A stretch of DNA of 5,406 nucleotides from an uncultured Vampirovibrio sp. Its GTDB lineage: Bacteria; Cyanobacteriota; Vampirovibrionia; Gastranaerophilales; Gastranaerophilaceae. Positions 1-4,482 of this stretch are shown one piece after another (the stretch's first letter is position 1; every line of letters starts with the position of its first letter). The position numbers and the translations under genes are program-made. Where the stretch lies: contig CAJTWU010000046.1 in the NCBI GenBank assembly GCA_910579975.1, positions 1-5,406 on the forward strand, given 5' to 3'. The notes under the pieces are model-generated. The model was not told where the DNA came from. It searched no databases and saw nothing but the letters and a program-made list of their open reading frames with translations.

Positions 1-32
1 ATTATAAATACATAATTAAATATTGTCAATAA

Positions 33-203
33 ATGTATATAAAATTACCGTTAGTGGCTAGATGTATTTTTTGGTATTCTCAATTAACAGATTGTATATT
101 TAGTTGGGTTCTTTTATCACAATATTTTATTTATGTTATTGCAATAGGATTGATTTTAGCAAGTATAAAATTTCAATTGCATAAACGAAAATTATCAAAT
201 TGA
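33..203 (+). CDS. possible small membrane peptide (56 aa)
   Basis: An open frame of 56 codons runs from ATG at 33 to TGA at 201. The first third is mixed. Residues about 22-46 are strongly hydrophobic (WVLLSQYFIYVIAIGLILA) and could form one transmembrane helix, followed by a short basic tail rich in Lys, Arg and His. A single helix with a positive tail would suit a small membrane protein, and a holin-like or moron peptide is conceivable, but no family is recognised. Against it: there is no Shine-Dalgarno sequence before the ATG, the frame opens directly after a TAA at 30-32, and AT-rich DNA readily gives hydrophobic chance frames. It lies 30 bases before the acetyltransferase gene. Treat it as a possibility only. 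Confidence 0.3.
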   Translation: MYIKLPLVARCIFWYSQLTDCIFSWVLLSQYFIYVIAIGLILASIKFQLHKRKLSN

Positions 204-227
204 ATTAAGTTATTTTGCTTGTAAAAT
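200..227 (+). promoter_or_regulatory. possible sigma70-type promoter for the acetyltransferase gene
   Basis: TTGAAT at 200-205 and TAAAAT at 222-227 are separated by 16 bases, close to a -35/-10 pair. Transcription would start around 233-235, almost on the ATG at 234. Since no ribosome binding site precedes that ATG, the message could be leaderless. In such AT-rich DNA, hexamers of this quality occur by chance. Confidence 0.3.
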
Positions 228-233
228 AATATT

Positions 234-800
234 ATGATTAATTCTGTAACTTTAAGCTTATATAATAATATATGTGAATCAAATCAAAAAAAGCGTTTTT
301 CTTATCCTTCATTTCAAGGAGTTAGAAAAAGTGTACAGAAGGATATATTTGTTTCGACTATACCAAAGATTTCTAAGGTTACAAAAAGCAAATTAAGTGA
401 GATTGCTCCAATTTATCTCAGATATAGAGAAAGTGCAAATGTTACTTCTTCTATATCAGAAGTAAAACGATATTTACAAACAGAGTTCAAAAAAGGAGAT
501 GACAATATCATTTGTGCTAGACAGGGAGAAAAAGTTATCGGTTTTCTGCATTATGGTGTTGAGCGTTCAACTTTACGTCCGGGAGAAAGAATTCGCTTAA
601 AAGCAATGTTTGTGGATGAAGGGAGTCGTGATAAAGGAGTTGCGAAACAATTGCTTGAATTTGTTCAGGGTGAAGCCGGTGATAAAGAAATTATTGTTAA
701 AGCAAGACGTTCAAATGGAGTCTCTCCATATTTATATTTAAATAATGGTTTTAGTGAAGATGAAGAATATATTCATCTTGTTTATAAAAATAAAAAATAG
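234..800 (+). CDS. GNAT-family N-acetyltransferase
   Basis: A 188-residue protein whose second half has the GNAT fold pattern. Strands around residues 92-108 (IICARQGEKVIGFLHYG) and 119-128 (RIRLKAMFVDE) precede the acetyl-CoA pyrophosphate loop, seen as SRDKGVAKQLLEF at 131-143, the counterpart of the family's R/Q-x-x-G-x-G/A motif. Motif B follows as YLYLNNGF at 166-173. Such enzymes move an acetyl group from acetyl-CoA to an amine; the substrate cannot be told. The first 45 residues lie outside the domain and include a polar SYPSFQG segment of unknown role. The ATG at 234 has no evident Shine-Dalgarno sequence, unlike the phage genes downstream. With its own promoter-like sequence and a terminator behind it, the gene looks like an accessory (moron) gene rather than a structural one. 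The family is clear, the biological role is not. Confidence 0.82.
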   Translation: MINSVTLSLYNNICESNQKKRFSYPSFQGVRKSVQKDIFVSTIPKISKVTKSKLSEIAPIYLRYRESANVTSSISEVKRYLQTEFKKGDDNIICARQGEKVIGFLHYGVERSTLRPGERIRLKAMFVDEGSRDKGVAKQLLEFVQGEAGDKEIIVKARRSNGVSPYLYLNNGFSEDEEYIHLVYKNKK

Positions 801-819
801 TAATTAATATTTTATATCT

Positions 820-852
820 AAAAAGGTGGCAACTTTTAGTTGCCGCCTTTTT
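820..852 (+). terminator. strong intrinsic terminator after the acetyltransferase gene
   Basis: GGTGGCAACT (825-834) pairs with AGTTGCCGCC (838-847) across a TTT loop, with one T-G wobble at 827/845. Flanking A's (820-824) and a T-tract (848-852) lengthen the stem and supply the U-run. It starts 19 bases after the acetyltransferase stop codon. The A-run on the left also makes it a plausible terminator on the minus strand. It ends 27 bases before the scaffold ATG, leaving little room for a separate promoter in between. Confidence 0.88.
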
Positions 853-864
853 GTAGTGCAAAAA

Positions 865-872
865 AGAAAGGA
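865..872 (+). promoter_or_regulatory. ribosome binding site fixing the scaffold start
   Basis: AGAAAGGA lies 7 bases before the ATG at 880. The same octamer stands 6 bases before the coat gene (1506-1513) and 6 bases before the next gene (2421-2428). This chooses ATG 880 over the in-frame GTG at 826, which lies inside the terminator stem. Confidence 0.85.
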
Positions 873-879
873 TTTTATT

Positions 880-1497
880 ATGGAAGAAAACACACAAGTT
901 TCGTTTGAAGAAAATTCAGAGCCGACTTCGGTTGATAACTTTGAAGTTTCAGAACATCAAACAAGTTATGAAGGACAATCATATAATGACCCTTCTGAAA
1001 ACTTGATTTTGGGTAAGTTTAAATCGGTTGAAGATTTATCCAAGGCTTATGAAGAGTTACAACGCCATCAGGGTGTTTGTTCAGAAGAACTTGGGGATTT
1101 ACGCAAAAATTCTTTGGCTTTTAAACAAGCAAAAGAAAATATGGAGCTTCTCGAAAAATATAAACAAGGATTTGAAAATCGTATTCGTAAGGATCAGGAA
1201 AAATATAATGCTCCAGAATACTTTCAAGATCCGTCGTTTAGAGAAATGTATGGGGAAGTTTTTAAGGTCTTTGGTGAAGATTTGGATACAGAAAGGTTTG
1301 TAAATCTTCTTGAAGGCTATGTTTCTTCAAGAATTTTAGCTAATGAAAAGAAAAAAGCTGCAAAGAATGAAACTGAACAAGTTTTAAATTCTATGAGCTA
1401 TAGCAAGAACTCAAAAAGTTCATTTACTCCACCTCAAAAACGATTTGATGAAATGACCCAAAAAGAAATTGATGAGTTACTTGAGAAATTAATTTAA
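880..1497 (+). CDS. phage capsid scaffolding protein
   Basis: A very acidic, hydrophilic and mostly helical 205-residue protein directly before the coat gene, the usual place for a scaffold. The first 40 residues are disordered and rich in Glu, Ser and Gln. Residues 43-61 carry ILGKFKSVEDLSKAYEELQ, a segment typical of T7-like capsid assembly proteins. Charged helices, probably coiled coil, follow at about 62-108, then a second helical region at 118-166. A Ser/Lys-rich linker (167-185) leads to a C-terminal helix, EMTQKEIDELLEKLI (191-205), suited to contacting the coat protein as scaffold C-termini do. Its role would be to steer coat subunits into a procapsid and then leave or be degraded. 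The frame can be extended upstream to a GTG at 826, but that codon is inside a terminator and lacks a binding site, so ATG 880 is preferred. Twenty-two bases separate it from the coat gene. Confidence 0.8.
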   Translation: MEENTQVSFEENSEPTSVDNFEVSEHQTSYEGQSYNDPSENLILGKFKSVEDLSKAYEELQRHQGVCSEELGDLRKNSLAFKQAKENMELLEKYKQGFENRIRKDQEKYNAPEYFQDPSFREMYGEVFKVFGEDLDTERFVNLLEGYVSSRILANEKKKAAKNETEQVLNSMSYSKNSKSSFTPPQKRFDEMTQKEIDELLEKLI

Positions 1498-1519
1498 TTA
1501 AAAAAAGAAAGGAAAATTT

Positions 1520-2416
1520 ATGACATCAACAAAACAAATGATTGTAAGTGCTTTTTCAACAGCATTTAAAAAGTATTTTTACAATGAATTAGTAGTGGGT
1601 AAACTTGCTCACTCAGAGATGAAAGACAATATCAATAAAGGGGATGAAGTTGATATTACAATGCCGGGAATGGTAAGACTTTTTGACTATGACGGCGGTG
1701 ATTTGCCTACTGCTGAAACTGCTACAATTTCTACTTGCAAAGTTAAAATTGATAGAGGAAAAGCTTTCCATTTTGAATTATCAGAAGTTGAAGAAAAAAT
1801 GCTTGAAAAATCTCAAGGCGAGCCGGCTAAGATGGTTGATTTGGCAAAAGATTATACAGAAGATGCAATTAAACAATTTGCTGCGGCTGTAGATGCTTCT
1901 TATGCTAATTTATATACAAGAGCCGGACATTATCTTGATGATGGCGGTAAAGCAATTACTTTAACTCCTGAAATTGCAAAAGATATTTTTGCATATATGC
2001 AAGCAAAATTTCAAAGAGGTGATGGCAAAGGTCATACAAACTGGCTTGATGGCAATATGATTTGTGTAATTCCTCCTGAATACCAATTCTATCTTGGAAA
2101 AATGGAAGATTTAAAATATACCGAAAAGGGAAAAGAAGAGATTGCAAAAGGTTATATTGGTTCACTTTGTGGCTGGGATATTCTTGTATCTAATAATATA
2201 GCACAACCTGAAAGCGGTGTGTTCTACCCAATGTTTGGTGTGAAGGATAAAACTTTAGCCGGTGGTGTTTCATCTAATCTGAATACAGTGTTTTATACTC
2301 CTGAAAAGAACTTTAACACTTGTTACAAGGGTTATGGTTTATTTGGTGTAGGTGCTCCAAGAGCTGATATGTTAGGTACTGTTAAGATTTCAGCGCCTTT
2401 ATCAGTAAAAGCTTAA
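1520..2416 (+). CDS. major capsid protein, HK97 fold (P22 coat-like)
   Basis: A 298-residue coat protein that forms the icosahedral shell. The N-terminal helix (residues 8-35) is followed by KGDEVDITMPG (40-50) and DYDGGDLPTAE (57-67), the E-loop-like pattern seen in P22-type coat proteins, then strand KVKIDRGKAFHFELSEVEE (74-92). A long spine-like helix covers 103-133, ending in DASYANLY. The A-domain region has ICVIPPEYQFYLG (181-193) and IGSLCGWDILVSNNI (213-227), matching the family's 'P-x-x-x-x-x-L' and 'G-x-(h)-x-G-(h)-x-V-x-x-S' segments. The C-terminus YGLFGVGAPRADMLGTVKI (272-290) closes the fold. ATG 1520 has AGAAAGGA 6 bases before it. No delta domain or protease cleavage site is evident in the N-terminus, consistent with use of a separate scaffold. 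Fold assignment is by pattern and gene order. Confidence 0.85.
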   Translation: MTSTKQMIVSAFSTAFKKYFYNELVVGKLAHSEMKDNINKGDEVDITMPGMVRLFDYDGGDLPTAETATISTCKVKIDRGKAFHFELSEVEEKMLEKSQGEPAKMVDLAKDYTEDAIKQFAAAVDASYANLYTRAGHYLDDGGKAITLTPEIAKDIFAYMQAKFQRGDGKGHTNWLDGNMICVIPPEYQFYLGKMEDLKYTEKGKEEIAKGYIGSLCGWDILVSNNIAQPESGVFYPMFGVKDKTLAGGVSSNLNTVFYTPEKNFNTCYKGYGLFGVGAPRADMLGTVKISAPLSVKA

Positions 2417-2434
2417 TAAAAGAAAGGAAAAATT

Positions 2435-2824
2435 ATGACAAGAGATATTATTAATGTACAATACCCAAATCTTGACCATACAGAGTCTGTGGCAAATATT
2501 TGTATTGAAAAAACTACAGTTATTCCTGCTAATGGTGTAACAATTGCAGAGGCTTTTTCTAACAAAAATAATTCGTTATTTTTGATTATTGAAAATGCCG
2601 CAGAGGCAAAATCGTCTTTGACGGTAAAAGCTGGTGAGGCATATCCAAACTCAATGTTAGGAGATATTTCAATAGAGCTTCCAGTAGGAACTTCTGCAAT
2701 TCAGCTTCAAGACTTGTCTCGTTTTGAGAAAGCTGATGGTTCAATTGACTTGGATTTTGCCGATGCATTTGATGGCAGCTTATATGCTGTTGCAAAATGG
2801 GCAGGTGTTAGAACGGTCGACTAG
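2435..2824 (+). CDS. small capsid-associated (decoration-like) protein
   Basis: A 129-residue protein placed 18 bases after the coat gene, with AGAAAGGA 6 bases before its ATG. It looks like an all-beta protein: short alternating strands such as SLFLIIEN (47-54) and SLTVKAGE (61-68), then SMLGDISIELPVG (73-85), SRFEKADGSIDLDF (95-108) and the closing strand GSLYAVAKW (114-122). The order 'KAG...LGD(h)x(h)...RFE.(x)DG.(h).(h)DF...G.(h)YAV.K' resembles small phage proteins encoded after coat genes and often called decoration, stabilisation or head-fibre proteins. It probably coats or cements the shell from outside. It could instead be a minor head protein; no enzyme motif is seen. Confidence 0.6.
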   Translation: MTRDIINVQYPNLDHTESVANICIEKTTVIPANGVTIAEAFSNKNNSLFLIIENAAEAKSSLTVKAGEAYPNSMLGDISIELPVGTSAIQLQDLSRFEKADGSIDLDFADAFDGSLYAVAKWAGVRTVD

Positions 2825-2831
2825 TTGTTTA

Positions 2832-2874
2832 TCTCATTCTCCCTCTCCTTAAGAAAGGAGAGGGTTGGATGAGA
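2832..2874. repeat. REP-like palindromic element
   Basis: CCCTCTCCTT (2841-2850) and AAGGAGAGGG (2855-2864) form a perfect 10-bp stem with a 4-base AAGA loop. An outer pair, TCTCAT (2832-2837) and ATGAGA (2869-2874), continues the stem across a 3/4-base internal loop. The CCCTCTCC/GGAGAGGG core resembles palindromes dispersed between genes in many bacterial chromosomes (REP-type). No T-run follows, so it is not a standard terminator on either strand, although the hairpin could protect the 3' end of the capsid message. Confidence 0.65.
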
Positions 2875-2901
2875 GATTAATAGAAAGGAAGAAGAGGTAA
2901 C

Positions 2902-3099
2902 ATGAAAGATATGCGTAAAGACCCATTGTGGGAAGAATTATACCAAAATTTGTTAAATTTAGTTGAAGGTAAAACCGATAGACAACAAACAGGAGGTGCC
3001 GTTCTAGGTGCAAAAGTGGCTGGTCAATTAGCTAAGCCTATAATTCCAAGCGTGGGTAGAAAGATAGCAAGAACAATTGCGGATAATGCTGTTAGATGA
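2902..3099 (+). CDS. N-terminal part of a TGA-interrupted phage protein (65 aa)
   Basis: Sixty-five codons from ATG 2902 to TGA 3097; GAGGT at 2894-2898 lies 3 bases before the ATG, and a further AGAAAGGA (2882-2889) lies 12 bases away. The product begins with a charged helix (residues 1-24, MKDMRKDPLWEELYQNLLNL) and continues with a Gly/Ala-rich amphipathic stretch, GGAVLGAKVAGQLAKPIIPS (31-50), then a basic helix, VGRKIARTIADNAVR (51-65). The frame carries on past the TGA without a shift into the protein at 3136-3495, so this is probably the front half of one longer gene broken by a nonsense mutation. Small Gly/Ala-rich amphipathic proteins in this position are sometimes minor virion or DNA-ejection proteins, but no family is recognised. 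Confidence 0.55.
   Translation: MKDMRKDPLWEELYQNLLNLVEGKTDRQQTGGAVLGAKVAGQLAKPIIPSVGRKIARTIADNAVR
3097..3099 (+). other. in-frame TGA interrupting the 2902-3495 reading frame
   Basis: The frame from 2902 reads AGA TGA ACT TTA ATA GAA and then stays open to TAA at 3493-3495, giving 197 codon positions with a single stop at codon 66. Both sides read as ordinary protein of similar composition. A C-to-T change of a CGA arginine codon would be enough to create the TGA. No frameshift is needed to join the halves. Confidence 0.75.
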
Positions 3100-3135
3100 A
3101 CTTTAATAGAAAGTGTAGAGGGGCTTGGACGAGGA

Positions 3136-3495
3136 ATGCTCAATGATGAAAATCCATTAAAAACAATTACACAGGATGCTGTAGCAGGAGCTGTATCAGG
3201 ATTAGGATTAGGTGTGCTGGGAAGTAATATTAAAAAAGTTGTTAGGGGAAAACAATTGAAATCTTTTGGTGATATTGACCAATTAGATAATATTGCGAGA
3301 AAGCAATATCAAAAATTTAAAGATGGTTCAAGGCGATATTATATGACAAGAAACACTTCCAGTGGTACACCACATGCTACTAGCACGGGCTCCAAAGGAA
3401 GTGTTTCCAATTCCATTATATCAGAAAATTCACAAACTCTCAAGCCCTTTACTGAATGGTTAGAAGAATTAAAACGCAATCATAGACATAAATAA
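3136..3495 (+). CDS. C-terminal part of the TGA-interrupted protein (119 aa from first ATG)
   Basis: In the same frame as the gene starting at 2902. Codons 67-78 between the TGA and the first ATG (TLIESVEGLGRG) also read as protein, so ATG 3136 is more likely an internal Met than a true start; it lacks a well-spaced binding site (GAGGGG at 3118-3123 is 12 bases off). Using numbering of the joined protein, 93-108 is a Gly-zipper-like segment (AVAGAVSGLGLGVLGS) that could insert in or lie on a membrane. It is followed by basic NIKKVVRGKQLK, a charged helix, then a Ser/Thr-rich segment encoded by a palindromic block, and a C-terminal helix (KPFTEWLEELKRNHRHK). Function unknown: a minor virion or ejection protein, or an accessory toxin-like protein, are guesses. 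It may be translated by reinitiation or be dead. Confidence 0.5.
   Translation: MLNDENPLKTITQDAVAGAVSGLGLGVLGSNIKKVVRGKQLKSFGDIDQLDNIARKQYQKFKDGSRRYYMTRNTSSGTPHATSTGSKGSVSNSIISENSQTLKPFTEWLEELKRNHRHK
3350..3407. repeat. palindromic, GC-richer block inside the interrupted gene
   Basis: GAAACACTTCC (3350-3360) and GGAAGTGTTTC (3397-3407) are perfect 11-bp inverted repeats. Between them, GTGG-TACA-CCAC (3362-3373) and TGCT-ACT-AGCA (3375-3385) form two small hairpins, so the whole 58 bases can fold into a three-way, cloverleaf-like form. By count 29 of 58 bases are G or C, well above the flanking DNA. It encodes a low-complexity Thr/Ser/Gly stretch in frame. Confidence 0.6.
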
Positions 3496-3508
3496 TAAAG
3501 CTTTATTA
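3493..3508. repeat. 16-bp perfect palindrome at the gene end
   Basis: TAATAAAGCTTTATTA overlaps the TAA stop at 3493-3495 and has no loop. It could be a protein-binding site or chance in AT-rich DNA; no function is evident. Confidence 0.35.
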
Positions 3509-3579
3509 GGACAAGGATATGTGTGTCGAAATTATAAGAATTAGGTTAACTGTGAAAAATTTATTTGAGAATTAACTAA

Positions 3580-3726
3580 AATTCCGCAAGTAAGCGTTTG
3601 GCTGCGGATATACCTAAGCTGTCCAAACCTCGCTCCAATGGTCGGTCTTATTTCACCATCGAACTTACTGCGGATAATAATATTATATTGTATAAACAAT
3701 CAAACTTCAACTCTATCATAGAATGA
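3580..3726 (+). pseudogene. possible remnant: C-terminal end of a decayed gene
   Basis: After TAA at 3577 a frame stays open for 48 codons to TGA at 3724. There is no ATG or binding site, only a TTG at 3598. The translation is protein-like: it starts NSASKRLAADIPKLSKPRSN, passes through GRSYFTIELTADNNIILYKQ, and ends in SNFNSIIE. The first 31 codons use G/C-ending triplets (CTG, CGC, CGG, TCC, ACC, ATC, GCG) that are rare in the neighbouring genes, hinting at foreign origin. Several stops separate it from the frame at 3136-3495. It could be the tail of a lost gene or toxin-like cassette. The same bases also form a stem-loop structure, and the two readings compete. No family recognised. Confidence 0.3.
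3583..3674. other. GC-rich foldable island, candidate structured RNA
   Basis: About half the bases here are G or C, against roughly a third around it. TCCGC(A)AGTAAG at 3583-3594 pairs with CTTACTGCGGA at 3664-3674, 11 pairs with one bulged A. Inside, GTTTGG (3596-3601) pairs with CCAAAC (3623-3628), and ATGGT (3638-3642) with ACCAT (3655-3659), giving a three-way junction. TCCGCA (3583-3588) can instead pair with TGCGGA at 3603-3608, so two exclusive folds exist. CTGCGGATA occurs twice (3602-3610 and 3668-3676). It resembles no RNA class that I can name, and a tRNA does not fit. It lies 90 bases before the ATG at 3765, so a leader element for that gene is possible. Confidence 0.35.
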
Positions 3727-3764
3727 AACGTAAAAACGAACTTAAATAATAAGGAAGGTTAAAT

Positions 3765-3959
3765 ATGTATAAAATAACTTATGTTCCTACAGGACATATT
3801 TTTGAGCTGCCTGATGATGCTGCTAATGAATTAAAAGAAAAATTCCCTGATGATTACAAAATTATCGAGAAAAACGGTAAAAAAGTACGTGAAAGCCGCA
3901 CTAAAAAAACAAAAAAAGTTAATAGTAAATCTATATATTCAAAAGTTGTGGAGGAATAA
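3765..3959 (+). CDS. small phage protein with basic C-terminus (64 aa)
   Basis: A 64-residue protein with a clear binding site, AAGGAAGG (3751-3758), 6 bases before its ATG. Residues 1-37 form a compact unit, YKITYVPTGHIFELPDDAANELKEKFPDDYKII, with the 'TG.(h)FELPD..A..L' pattern seen in short proteins encoded among phage head and connector genes. The rest (38-60) is lysine- and arginine-rich (KKVRESRTKKTKKVNSK) and probably disordered, able to bind nucleic acid or acidic protein surfaces. It stands 9 bases before the peptidoglycan-cleaving gene and is surely co-transcribed with it. A minor virion or assembly role is inferred from position only; no enzymatic motif is present. Confidence 0.65.
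   Translation: MYKITYVPTGHIFELPDDAANELKEKFPDDYKIIEKNGKKVRESRTKKTKKVNSKSIYSKVVEE
3950..3955 (+). promoter_or_regulatory. distant ribosome binding site for the muralytic gene
   Basis: GGAGGA overlaps the last sense codons of the preceding gene and lies 13 bases before ATG 3969, longer than the 6-7 bases used elsewhere here. There is no closer site and no alternative upstream start in frame, so translation may depend on ribosomes finishing the preceding gene 9 bases earlier. Confidence 0.5.
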
Positions 3960-3968
3960 GTACATAAT

Positions 3969-4469
3969 ATGAAAACATTACAAGATTTTTTGAATGATTT
4001 GGGTGCTCGCGAGTCTGGAGGAAATTATCAAGCATTTAATAAATTTGGATATGCCGGCAAGTATCAAATGGGAGAAGCAGCTTTAATAGATGCGGGATAT
4101 TATAAAAAGTCTTCAAGAATTTATAACAATGATTGGAGTGGGGTTTTTACAGGTAAAGACGGTATAAATTCTATCCAGGATTTTTTGAATAATCCTTCAG
4201 CTCAAGAGATTGCTCAAATTATTTTTAAGAAAAAACAATGGAGTTACTTAAAAGCAGTTGGTGCTAATAGTTATTCAGGGCAAATAATTAATGGATACAA
4301 AATAACCGATTCAGGTCTTTTAGCCGGTGCTCATCTCAAAGGTGCCGGTGCTGTTATTAGTTATCTTAAAAGCGGTGGAAAAAATATTGGCAAAGATGCT
4401 TTTGGAACTTCTGTAGAAAGTTATATTAAAAAATTCGCTGGATATGATGTAAGCGAACTTACAGTTTAA
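3969..4469 (+). CDS. phage peptidoglycan-cleaving protein (lysozyme/transglycosylase-like)
   Basis: A 166-residue single-domain protein. The N-terminus has LGARESGGNYQAFNKFGYAG (11-30) followed by KYQMGEAAL (31-39). ESGG plus a G-x-YQ(M) turn is the layout of lysozyme-like lytic transglycosylases, with Glu15 the likely catalytic acid. Residues 64-92 (KDGINSIQDFLNN...QWSYL) and SGLLAGAHLKGAGAVISYLK (115-134) match the helical second half of such domains, where GAH.(h)GAG...(h) is recurrent, and YIKKFAGYD (152-160) closes it. It would cut the glycan strand. There is no signal peptide, transmembrane segment or separate wall-binding domain. Its place between head and adaptor genes suggests a virion-borne enzyme that opens the wall during DNA entry, but it could be the endolysin released through a holin. 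Thirteen bases separate it from the adaptor gene. Confidence 0.75.
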   Translation: MKTLQDFLNDLGARESGGNYQAFNKFGYAGKYQMGEAALIDAGYYKKSSRIYNNDWSGVFTGKDGINSIQDFLNNPSAQEIAQIIFKKKQWSYLKAVGANSYSGQIINGYKITDSGLLAGAHLKGAGAVISYLKSGGKNIGKDAFGTSVESYIKKFAGYDVSELTV

Positions 4470-4482
4470 AAAGGAGAAAATT

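Noticed and set aside
1028..1303. Second + strand frame inside the scaffold gene.
   Set aside because: It overlaps the scaffold in another frame, is full of Lys/Ile/Leu from AT-rich shadow codons, and has no ribosome binding site.
1956..2165. Minus-strand open frame opposite the coat gene.
   Set aside because: It is an antisense shadow of a strongly coding region, without a binding site or a protein-like composition. Similar shadows at 2586-2795, 4320-4511 and 5003-5239 were dropped for the same reason.
3583..3674. Possible tRNA or tmRNA-like gene on either strand.
   Set aside because: The outer stem is too long, the span too large, and there is no T-arm GTTCGANNC in the right place or anticodon arm.
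3804..3855. Two CTGATGA sequences resembling the conserved core of a hammerhead ribozyme.
   Set aside because: Both lie in the coding sequence of the 64-residue protein, encoding repeated Pro-Asp-Asp, and no matching GAAA core with the needed stems surrounds them.
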